A stretch of DNA of 64,000 bases, taken from SZUA-430 sp040381215 (GTDB lineage: Bacteria > Pseudomonadota > Alphaproteobacteria > Micropepsales > Micropepsaceae). The stretch is taken from positions 1 to 64,000 of the forward strand of contig JBEIHO010000006.1 of the NCBI GenBank assembly GCA_040381215.1, read 5' to 3'. Positions within the stretch are counted from its first letter, which is position 1. Every line of letters begins with the position of its first letter. This document shows positions 43,175-50,296 of this stretch, in pieces. A program made the translations under genes and the position numbers. The notes beneath the pieces were generated by a model, which was given only the letters and a program-made list of their open reading frames with translations, was not told the DNA's origin and searched no databases.

Positions 43175-43201
43175 TTTGACAAGTTCACCAGAATTGTCAA
43201 A
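43175..43201. promoter_or_regulatory. Candidate TetR operator
   Basis: TTTGACAA (43175-43182) and TTGTCAAA (43194-43201) form perfect 8-bp arms around 11 bases; inner TTC and GAA extend the dyad after a one-base offset. It lies immediately upstream of the tetR start. The TTGACA within it could also be a -35 element, so repressor and polymerase would compete. Confidence 0.65.
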
Positions 43202-43246
43202 TCGCGTCAGCGGCGAGTGCCGAAAGAAAATTCGCGCGTCGCGGGC

Positions 43247-43957
43247 TCAGTACATCCACTTCATGACCGCGCGCCAATAGCCCGCGATGGTGCCCCAGAC
43301 ACCCTTGCCGCCGGCCGCGTCATCAAGACGGTCGAACACGGCGTCGATCTTGGGATCGAGCGCCCGCGCCGTCAGGAAGTCGGCATCGGCACCATCCTCG
43401 TCACCCAGCCGCTGCTTGGCGATCGCGCGCCCGTAATGGAAGCTTGCCTGGTTGGGCATGGCTTCGATCGCGGCGGAATAGTCGAGGATCGCCGTCTTCA
43501 TGAACCCGAGCCTGAGATAAAGGAACCCGCGACCACCCAGCGTCTCGGGATCATTGGGCTTGAGCCGCAGCGATTCATTGCAGTCGGCCAGCGCCCCTTC
43601 GAGATCCTTGTTCAGCACCGCCTTCGCCCAGCAGCGCTCATGCAGGGCATCGGCGTTGTTCGCGCTCAGGCCAAGCGACAGGTCGAAGTCATCGATGGCG
43701 CCACGATAGTCGCTCTGCATCAACCGGGCATTGCCGCGGTGATAGTGGATCCGCCCCAGATCTGCCCCCGCATATTTGCCGGACTTGATGAGCTCGTTGC
43801 AGGCCGAAAGCCTGAGGTCGCTCCAGATGCCGGCGCCACCCCTGCAATTGCTCAGGGCGCGCGAGGGATCTGCCCCCTGGGCATGAGCAGGCGCCGCCGC
43901 AACCGGCAACGCCAGCAGCAGCAACAACCCTATCTGGATGATTGCGCGAATCATCAT
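43247..43957 (-). CDS. Exported TPR protein with C-x14-C motif (copy 4)
   Basis: 236 residues. Signal peptide (hydrophobic core LLLLLALPVAAAPAHAQ), then Cys38 and Cys53 exactly 15 apart (SNCRGG, SACNELI), then about four TPR units (GRIHYHRGNARLMQSDYRGAIDDFDLSL, PETLGGRGFLYLRLGFMKTAILDYSAAI). Same architecture as the three copies near 5-11 kb. A start at 43957 or 43954 is possible; GGGGATGG precedes it. It lies upstream of tetR on the same strand, separated by the operator region. Partner unknown. Confidence 0.82.
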   Translation of the reverse strand: MMIRAIIQIGLLLLLALPVAAAPAHAQGADPSRALSNCRGGAGIWSDLRLSACNELIKSGKYAGADLGRIHYHRGNARLMQSDYRGAIDDFDLSLGLSANNADALHERCWAKAVLNKDLEGALADCNESLRLKPNDPETLGGRGFLYLRLGFMKTAILDYSAAIEAMPNQASFHYGRAIAKQRLGDEDGADADFLTARALDPKIDAVFDRLDDAAGGKGVWGTIAGYWRAVMKWMY

Positions 43958-44043
43958 TCCATCCCCATATAGGCGGCCTCGCGGCTCCTCTCGGGACCGC
44001 ACCCCCTAGGGGGCAGAATAACAGCGCTGAAGGAACCGCCGCA

Positions 44044-45105
44044 ATGTCGAGACAAGGCCGGATCTTGATCTATGGTGCCACGGGTTACACCGGAAAACTG
44101 ACCGCCCGGACCGCAAAAACCCTTGGCCTTCAGCCAATCCTCGCCGGTCGAAACGAGGCCAAGGTAAGGGAGGTCGCCGATGAACTTGGCCTCGCGTGGC
44201 GCGCCTTCGACCTGAAAGACACAGCCAGCCTCGAGGCCGCCCTGTCGGAAGTGGCTGTGGTCCTGCACATCGCCGGCCCGTTTTCCGCCACGGCACGCCC
44301 CATGGTGGACGCCTGCATCAGGACCAACACACACTATCTCGACATCACCGGCGAGATCGACATCTTCGAGACCCTGGCCACGCGCGATGGCGAAGCCCGC
44401 CTCGCCGGCATCATGCTGCTGCCCGGCGTCGGCTTTGACGTCGTCCCCTCAGACTGCCTCGCCGCCCACATGAAGCGTCGCATGCCGGACGCGCGCGACC
44501 TGAAAATGTACATCGGCGGTCTCAATGGCGTCTCCCGCGGCACCGCCAAGACCATGATTGAAGGGATCGCGCAGGGAACGCGGGTGCGCCGTGGTGGCGA
44601 ACTCGAAACCCTCGAAGGCGTCCACGAGGATCTCTGCGACTTCGGCACCGGCATCCGCCCGACCGTCGCCGTCAGCTGGGGAGACGTTTCGACGGCCTGG
44701 CACTCGACACGCATTCCCAACATCGAGGTGCATTTCGAAGCCGTCCCCGAGCTTCGCCGCATGTCGAAGGTCCCCGGGATGATCAAGTACCTGCTGGGCA
44801 TGAGCTTCATGCAGACATACCTCAAGCGCCAGGTGGACAAGCGCCCGGAAGGCCCGAGTGACGAGCAACGCCGCACCGGCAAGGCCATCCTCATCGGCGT
44901 CAGCCGCAATGACCGCAACGAGACAATGCGCACGCGCCTGACCACACCCGAGGGCTACAGCCTCACCGCACTCACCGGTCTCGAGATCGCGCGCCGCGTC
45001 GCAAGCGGCGATTTCAAGCCGGGGTTCCAGACACCCAGCACCGCCTATGGCGCCGACTTCATCCTGCAATTCGATGGCGTGACCCGCGAGGACCTGAACA
45101 GCTGA
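44044..45105 (+). CDS. Saccharopine dehydrogenase-like NAD(P)-binding protein (trans-enoyl-reductase type)
   Basis: 353 residues. The Rossmann start RILIYGATGYTGKLTARTAK and the following LAGRNEAKVREVADELG with a basic second-strand residue fit the saccharopine dehydrogenase NADP-binding family, in the branch close to trans-acting enoyl reductases of lipid synthesis. The segment HIAGPFSATARPMVDACIRTNTHYLDITGE is strongly conserved in that branch, and LPGVGFDVVPSDCLA follows. No lysine biosynthesis genes are linked, so saccharopine is not a likely substrate. It is divergent from the TPR gene and convergent with the LuxR-type regulator. Confidence 0.85.
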   Translation: MSRQGRILIYGATGYTGKLTARTAKTLGLQPILAGRNEAKVREVADELGLAWRAFDLKDTASLEAALSEVAVVLHIAGPFSATARPMVDACIRTNTHYLDITGEIDIFETLATRDGEARLAGIMLLPGVGFDVVPSDCLAAHMKRRMPDARDLKMYIGGLNGVSRGTAKTMIEGIAQGTRVRRGGELETLEGVHEDLCDFGTGIRPTVAVSWGDVSTAWHSTRIPNIEVHFEAVPELRRMSKVPGMIKYLLGMSFMQTYLKRQVDKRPEGPSDEQRRTGKAILIGVSRNDRNETMRTRLTTPEGYSLTALTGLEIARRVASGDFKPGFQTPSTAYGADFILQFDGVTREDLNS

Positions 45106-45111
45106 AAACCC

Positions 45112-45780
45112 TCAGCGGCCGCGATAGCCCGAACCCGCATTGTTGAGCCCGTGCTGCACGGCCCAGATCGCAACCTGCGTTCGATTGGTGGCGCCAAGCT
45201 TGCGCAACACGGTCTTGATGTGAACCTTGACCGTCGCCTCGGTGATCGAGAGGGCCTTGGCAATCGACTTGTTGGTATGCCCGTCGGCCAGGCTGCGGAT
45301 GATGTCGAGTTCGCGCTGCGACAGCGCCACATCGCCCACGCGGACGCGATCAACCGGGCTTGCCGACTGCTGTGACTGCAAGGCCCCCAGGAAATTCGTG
45401 AGCACGCTCGGGAACACTTTCTCTCCCAGCATGACGAGCCTCAGCGCCTCGACAAGGGCCGGTGGCGAAATGCTCTTGAGCATGAACCCGTCGGCACCCG
45501 CGCCGAACATCTCGGACAGATAGACAAGCTCGGCCGCATCCGACAGCACGACAACGCGCGCCTGCGGCATGAGGCTCTTGAGGCGCGCAACGCCGGCACC
45601 ACCGATGCCGTACTCGACAACGACCAGATGCGCGCTTTCGCCACGCGCCACACGCTGCGCAGCCTCCTCGATCGTCGCGGCCTCGAAGCCGACCGCGAAA
45701 CCGCGGCCATCCAGTTGCGCCCGCAGACCGGCACGCAGCAGCGGCTGTGAATCGACAAGCCACAAGACTGCAGTCTCCAC
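45112..45780 (-). CDS. LuxR/NarL-type regulator with Asp-to-Glu receiver (atypical)
   Basis: 222 residues from a GTG at 45780, preceded by GGGGG. An upstream in-frame GTG at 45855 would add 25 codons of unusual use (CTA CTA GTT CTT TTG), which looks non-coding. The receiver keeps one acidic residue (Asp10, WLVDSQP), Ser80 and Lys102 (GFMLKS), but the phospho-acceptor position is Glu56 (LVVVEYGIGG), a natural mimic of the phosphorylated state or a block to phosphorylation. The LuxR-type HTH (LSQRELDIIRSLADGHTNKSIAKAL, ITEATVKVHIKTVL) is intact. It is a paralogue of the regulator at 8951-9706. Upstream, GTAGG and CCTAC (45810-45828) form a small dyad. Confidence 0.84.
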   Translation of the reverse strand: METAVLWLVDSQPLLRAGLRAQLDGRGFAVGFEAATIEEAAQRVARGESAHLVVVEYGIGGAGVARLKSLMPQARVVVLSDAAELVYLSEMFGAGADGFMLKSISPPALVEALRLVMLGEKVFPSVLTNFLGALQSQQSASPVDRVRVGDVALSQRELDIIRSLADGHTNKSIAKALSITEATVKVHIKTVLRKLGATNRTQVAIWAVQHGLNNAGSGYRGR

Positions 45781-45985
45781 CCGTGCCCCCAACGCATCCA
45801 AAAGAACTAGTAGGCGCGTTCCACCTACCCCGGAGGAGACGCGCGCGATACCCACTTAGTATGAAAAAATTCCCTGCCGTACTATACGAAATGATGGGAT
45901 CATGGGAAATTTCAGCGCGCACAATTCCCCGTTGAATCAATGCAGAATGCACACTTTTGGGGACAGGATCGGTTGCACCACCAAC

Positions 45986-46861
45986 CTACTCGCCGGTAGA
46001 TCGCAACACAGCATCGATGAAAGCGCGGATCCGCGCATGCACGCTGACAGGATCATCGCGAAACGCGCCATGGCCGCAGTGAGGAAAGATGGTAAACGCA
46101 CCCACGCCCGGTTGCAAGGCGTCGAAAATTTCCTGTGACAGGTGAAGCGGCGTGATCGGATCCATGCCTCCGGCCAGGACAAGGACCGGACAACCGATGC
46201 GTTTCAGCTGCGGACGAAAATCCATCTGGCGGATTTCTCGTCCCGGCAGCGAAAAATGTCGAAACACCTCCGGTCGGGTAATCGCGCGCGCACGCGCCCC
46301 CAGCCCGTCAGCAGGCTGGGTGGTGTTGTAGAGCGGCATGCAGACCTTGAGATACGCATCAAACGCTGCGTCATCGCCCACATTCCAGAAGCGCTCGGCC
46401 ACGCTGTGCACGGCCTCCCCGCCCTTGTCGCGGAACCAGCCCAGCGTGAAGTCGAAATCCATCCGCGCGGCGGTGCTCGACAGGATAAGCGCGCCGGCAT
46501 GCCCCGGGTGCCGCGTGGCATAGGACTGCGCAACCATGCCGCCAAAGGACTGGCCGAGGACAATGGGCCGTGTAATGCCAAGGACGGCGCAGAACGCAGC
46601 GATGTCGTCACCCCACTGGGCCAGCGTCCACGTCGACGGATCGCTGGGCACGCTGCGCCCGTTGCCCCGATGGTCGAGATAGATGACCTGCGCAATGTCT
46701 GCGAACGCGTCAAACCCCGGCCTCAGCCCGGAGTGATCGAACCCGGGGCCACCATGCAGGATCATCAGGACAGGCTTCTCCCGCATCCGGTCTTTATCCG
46801 GCGCAAGCCCGGAGCCCACCGTGTCGAAGAAAATCCTCTGTCCACCGACATCGACGAACAT
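45986..46861 (-). CDS. Alpha/beta hydrolase (proline iminopeptidase-like)
   Basis: 291 residues, no signal peptide. The HGGPGFDHSG oxyanion motif, YLDHRGNGRS, and nucleophile elbow GQSFGGMVAQSYA match the proline-iminopeptidase-like branch of alpha/beta hydrolases; the acid Asp lies in GGMDPITPLH and the His in PHCGHGAFRDDP. Many relatives are esterases or lactonases, so peptidase activity is not certain. It begins three bases after the stop of the SCO1 gene, so they are one transcript. Confidence 0.86.
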   Translation of the reverse strand: MFVDVGGQRIFFDTVGSGLAPDKDRMREKPVLMILHGGPGFDHSGLRPGFDAFADIAQVIYLDHRGNGRSVPSDPSTWTLAQWGDDIAAFCAVLGITRPIVLGQSFGGMVAQSYATRHPGHAGALILSSTAARMDFDFTLGWFRDKGGEAVHSVAERFWNVGDDAAFDAYLKVCMPLYNTTQPADGLGARARAITRPEVFRHFSLPGREIRQMDFRPQLKRIGCPVLVLAGGMDPITPLHLSQEIFDALQPGVGAFTIFPHCGHGAFRDDPVSVHARIRAFIDAVLRSTGE

Positions 46862-46864
46862 GGC

Positions 46865-47479
46865 TCAGCGATATCCGTCCTTGGCCAGGCGCCGCAGCTT
46901 GTCCATGGCCGCCTGGGGCGCCTCTTCATAGGCAATCGTGCCGAAGAAAAGACCCTTGGAGTCCAGTTGAACGATCAGCGCGCTGTGATCCACCGTGTAG
47001 GACGCGCCTCCCGTATCGACCTTCTTGAAATAGATGCCGAGGGACTTGGTCAGCTTCGAGATTTCCGCAGGCTCCCCCGTCAGTCCGCGGATCCTTGGAT
47101 CGAAGGATGACAGATAGGCCTTCAGCACATCCGGCGTATCGCGCGCGGGATCCACGCTGATGAAATAGGCACCGATCTTGTCCCCGTCATCTCCCAGTTG
47201 CTTGAGGTAGGACGTCATCGACGCAAGCGTCGTTGGGCAGACATCCGGACAATAGGTAAAACCGAAGAACAGCACCGCTGGCTTGCCGAGGATATCTTTC
47301 TTCCCGACCAGTGCCCCCGTGTGGTCCACCAGCGTGAAGTCGGCAACCTCGGGACCTTGCATGCCCCTGCTGGGTCCCGATCCCGAGCCAGGCTTGCCGG
47401 TGCCGAACAGCAGAAAGGCCAGCAACACGAGCAGTCCGGCCGAAAGGGCAATAAGGGGATATCTCGAGCGCAAGGGCAT
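46865..47479 (-). CDS. SCO1/SenC family copper protein
   Basis: 204 residues. N-terminal anchor helix (YPLIALSAGLLVLLAFLLFG), then a thioredoxin-like domain with the copper ligands in FTYCPDVCPTTLASM (CxxxC) and the distant His in YTVDHSALIVQ. It delivers copper to the Cu(A) site of cytochrome c oxidase, working with PCu(A)C chaperones such as the one at 10930-11421. First gene of a two-gene unit with the hydrolase; divergent from the MFS gene. Confidence 0.92.
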   Translation of the reverse strand: MPLRSRYPLIALSAGLLVLLAFLLFGTGKPGSGSGPSRGMQGPEVADFTLVDHTGALVGKKDILGKPAVLFFGFTYCPDVCPTTLASMTSYLKQLGDDGDKIGAYFISVDPARDTPDVLKAYLSSFDPRIRGLTGEPAEISKLTKSLGIYFKKVDTGGASYTVDHSALIVQLDSKGLFFGTIAYEEAPQAAMDKLRRLAKDGYR

Positions 47480-47583
47480 CCGGCAATCCTGAACTGTGCT
47501 ATCCGGACGGACTTCTGGTGCAGGTGCAGCCCACTGTCAATGCGCCACCCGCCGCCCCGGCATCGAACAGGGATCTGGACCCC

Positions 47584-48852
47584 ATGAGCGACACAAACGC
47601 GCCGGTTCCGGCAGCAAGACGGTCTGCCGCCGTAAGCTTCATCTTCATCACGCTGGTCCTCGACGTGCTTGCGATGGGCGTGATCATCCCGGTTCTTCCA
47701 AAGCTGATCGACGGCTTCATGGGCGGCCAGCACGCCGACGCGGTGCGCATGGGCAGCCTGCTGGGTTTGATCTGGGCCGTCATGCAGTTCATCTGCGCCC
47801 CCATCCAGGGCGCGCTCTCCGACCGCTTTGGTCGCAGGCCGGTCTTGCTGGTCTCGATGACAGGCTTGGGGCTCGATTACATCTTGATGGCGCTCGCGCC
47901 AAATCTGACATGGCTGATCATCGGCCGCGCCCTCTCGGGCGTCACCGCCGCCAGCTTCAGCACGGCCAATGCCTACATCGCCGACATCACCACACCCGAT
48001 CGCCGTGCGGCAGCCTTCGGCATGATGGGTGCGGCCTTCGGCATCGGCTTCGTCCTGGGCCCCCTCCTCGGTGGCATCACGGGCAGCATCGACCCACGCC
48101 TTCCCTTCTGGATCGCGGCCGGCCTGTGCCTGCTGAACGCGCTCTATGGCTACTTCGTGCTACCCGAGTCCCTGCCACCGGAACGGCGCGCGAAAAACTT
48201 CTCGTTCGAGCGCTCGAACCCCATCGCGGCCATGTCCTTCCTCTATGCCAGCCCGCAATTGTTTGGCCTCGCGGTGGCCCAGTTCCTCTATGCCTTGTCG
48301 CACAACGTCTATCCGGCAGTGTTCAACTGGTTCGTCACCTATCGTTATGGCTGGAACGAGATGATGATCAGCTATGCGCTGGCGGCCGTTGGCGTCGCCA
48401 ATATCATTATCCAGGGCGGCCTCACAGGACGCGTGGTCAAGCGTCTGGGCGAGCGCAGGTCCATCATTCTCGGCCTGACATGCGGCATCATGGGCTTCCT
48501 CATCTACGCCCTCGCACCGACAGGCGGCTGGATCTGGTTCGCCATACCCGTCGCTGCACTGTGGGGCTTCTACGCGCCAGCCGCCCAGTCGCTTCTGTCA
48601 CAGCGCGTCGATCCGTCGGAGCAGGGCCGCCTGCAGGGGGCTCTGGCAAGCATGAACGGCATATCGTTCATCATTGCCCCTCTTCTCTACCCGCAGGTCT
48701 TTGCCTTTGCTCTCGATGCAAGGCAGACCAGCGGTGACTGGCCAATCCTGGGCGCGCCCTTCTTCATTGCAGCCATGCTGCTGACACTGGCCTTGATCAT
48801 GGCGCTGCGTGCAACAGCCCCGGGCACCGCGCAACGAAACGATGCGACCTAG
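47584..48852 (+). CDS. MFS efflux transporter, TetA-like
   Basis: 422 residues, 12 membrane helices. It has the drug-H+ antiporter features of the TetA(class A-E)/MdtG branch: LDVLAMGVIIPVLPKLI in helix 1, GALSDRFGRRPVLLVSM (motif A), and GRALSGVTAASFSTANAYIADITTPDRRAAAFGMMGAAFGIGFVLGPLLGG covering motif B and the motif C region. Such chromosomal copies occur in many alphaproteobacteria and need not confer tetracycline resistance; no TetR repressor is adjacent. The ATG at 47584 is used; a further 22 codons are open upstream. Confidence 0.85.
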   Translation: MSDTNAPVPAARRSAAVSFIFITLVLDVLAMGVIIPVLPKLIDGFMGGQHADAVRMGSLLGLIWAVMQFICAPIQGALSDRFGRRPVLLVSMTGLGLDYILMALAPNLTWLIIGRALSGVTAASFSTANAYIADITTPDRRAAAFGMMGAAFGIGFVLGPLLGGITGSIDPRLPFWIAAGLCLLNALYGYFVLPESLPPERRAKNFSFERSNPIAAMSFLYASPQLFGLAVAQFLYALSHNVYPAVFNWFVTYRYGWNEMMISYALAAVGVANIIIQGGLTGRVVKRLGERRSIILGLTCGIMGFLIYALAPTGGWIWFAIPVAALWGFYAPAAQSLLSQRVDPSEQGRLQGALASMNGISFIIAPLLYPQVFAFALDARQTSGDWPILGAPFFIAAMLLTLALIMALRATAPGTAQRNDAT

Positions 48853-49397
48853 CGCATGTCGAGCCACGACCAGACTTCGGAATGCCCGACCGACCGAACG
48901 GTCCGCAGGCCAAGCGTCGGGTTCCAGATCAGGAAAACGACCACACCCTGACCCCGCCCGTGATCGAACAGCGGGAACCCGGTGAACTCGAACAACTCGA
49001 TGCTGCCATCCGACAGCCGGACCGGCGCCAACTGCCACAAGCCACAGGGCCGCAGCAGCATCATGAACGTGGCATCGAAGGCCTCGCCCTTGTAAGCAGG
49101 ATCGACGAGATCGAGATAGTCCGTGCCCGTCATGGGATCGGCCTGCATGGCCGATAACCCCGCCCCGGCATGGCAGATGGTCAACCGACGGGCCACCGCA
49201 TCAGGGCGGACAACCGCAAGCCAGCCACTCATGCCCGGCAACCACTCAAGCTGCAGATCTTCAAGCCGCGGCAGCAACCCGTTCTGGCAACCTCGCCGCA
49301 CAAGCGCCTCGAGGCGCAGACTATGCGCACTGCGCCCCCCAGCAAGCCCAGCCAGTCCCTCCGCATTCACCCCAGCCAGCGCCCTCTCCGGGATCAT
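48849..49397 (-). CDS. PAS_5-like domain protein
   Basis: 182 residues from the ATG at 49397. The order LRLEALVRRGCQNGLLPRLEDL, WLAVVRPDAVARRLTICHAGAGL and TGTDYLDLVDPAYKGEAFDATFMMLLRPCGLWQLAPV matches the PAS_5 family of small alphaproteobacterial proteins (a PAS-fold domain with a conserved Pro-Cys-Gly and a D-Y-L-D-L motif), which have no known activity. No ribosome site is strong. The frame stays open to 49703, so the true start could be earlier. The stop overlaps the convergent MFS gene by four bases. Confidence 0.65.
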   Translation of the reverse strand: MIPERALAGVNAEGLAGLAGGRSAHSLRLEALVRRGCQNGLLPRLEDLQLEWLPGMSGWLAVVRPDAVARRLTICHAGAGLSAMQADPMTGTDYLDLVDPAYKGEAFDATFMMLLRPCGLWQLAPVRLSDGSIELFEFTGFPLFDHGRGQGVVVFLIWNPTLGLRTVRSVGHSEVWSWLDMR

Positions 49398-49786
49398 CGA
49401 GTTACGGGGCGAACCAGAGAGCGTTCGGGCGGACTTGAACGGCGGATTGATCACGGGAACGGGATCCAGCGGTGGAAGCGGCAGGGATGGCGGCAAAGCG
49501 ACAAGCAACAAGCCTGAAAAAACACCCCACATCCTTGATATGACGAGTATATCAGGCGGCACGCCCCCCATTTGAAGGGGCCCATTGAACCGCCGATATA
49601 GGCAGGTGCAGCGAATTCGCAACACACGCCGGGAACAAGAGGCACCCTGCAGTTGAGCTTTGGATCCATCAGGGGGTTGGCCAACAATCCTCAGGCCGCG
49701 CATGAGCAGATTTGGCAGCCGGTCGCGCTTGCGAAGCCACCGATGCGCTTATAATCGCGAATCACCGATCTGCGGGGGATCCACCC
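49398..49786. other. Divergent region upstream of PAS_5-like and small membrane protein genes
   Basis: I see no certain gene in these 389 bases. The minus-strand frame of the PAS_5-like gene remains open for 102 codons and could include part of its N-terminus. A short hairpin-like CCCC-cattTGAA-GGGG lies near 49566-49580. The plus-strand gene has GGGGGA (49774-49779) as its ribosome site. Confidence 0.5.
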
Positions 49787-50242
49787 ATGTCTCGTTATCG
49801 TCAGCGCCGCGTCCGCCTGAACTCGTCATCGCCCACATTCGACGTGTTCCCGCTCCTGTCGCTGCCCCTGATCTACTACAATTTCATGGTCATCGCTGTT
49901 TTCGGGCTCGACCAGCAGCAGGTCAACGCCTGGCTCAATGGCACAGCCTTCGAGATCACGATGTTCTCCGGCATGGTCTGGTCGATGACCCAGTCCGACG
50001 TCATCGTCACCGCCGCGATGGGCCTGCTGTTCATCGAGATCCTGAAATCGGTAGGCACGCCGATGCTGTCGCTGGTCAATCACGGCATCGCCGTCATGAC
50101 CCTGCTCATCTACTCGGTCCAGTTCATGTCGATCCCGGGCTTCACGACATCGGCCTTCTTCCTGCTGGGCCTGATGCAGCTCATCGACGTCATTGCCGGG
50201 TACACGATCACCATCGTCGCCACACGCGGCCTGTCCAGATAG
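49787..50242 (+). CDS. Small four-helix membrane protein of unknown function
   Basis: 151 residues. A basic N-terminus (MSRYRQRRVRLNSS) is followed by four predicted membrane helices (PLLSLPLIYYNFMVIAVFG, SDVIVTAAMGLLFIEIL, LVNHGIAVMTLLIYSVQFM, SAFFLLGLMQLIDVIAG). The pattern resembles small alphaproteobacterial membrane proteins annotated only as hypothetical. GGGGGA nine bases before the ATG supports the start. It ends in a two-way terminator shared with parC. Confidence 0.75.
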   Translation: MSRYRQRRVRLNSSSPTFDVFPLLSLPLIYYNFMVIAVFGLDQQQVNAWLNGTAFEITMFSGMVWSMTQSDVIVTAAMGLLFIEILKSVGTPMLSLVNHGIAVMTLLIYSVQFMSIPGFTTSAFFLLGLMQLIDVIAGYTITIVATRGLSR

Positions 50243-50246
50243 GAAA

Positions 50247-50280
50247 AAGGCCGCGACGGAACCGCGGCCTTCTCATCTTT
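50247..50280. terminator. Bidirectional intrinsic terminator
   Basis: Perfect 9-bp stem AAGGCCGCG/CGCGGCCTT (50247-50255/50263-50271), loop ACGGAAC. On the minus strand it is followed by TTTTT (complement of the A-run at 50244-50248) and on the plus strand by TCTCATCTTT. It lies between the convergent small membrane protein gene and parC and can serve both. Confidence 0.85.
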
Positions 50281-50296
50281 CAGCCAATGCAAAGCC

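Noticed and set aside
45781..45855. N-terminal extension of the Asp-to-Glu regulator from a GTG at 45855
   Set aside because: Codons are unlike the rest of the window (CTA CTA GTT CTT TTG), and a dyad that looks regulatory lies inside it.
47584..48852. Tetracycline resistance determinant
   Set aside because: The protein is TetA-like by family, but no linked TetR repressor or mobile context exists; substrate cannot be inferred.
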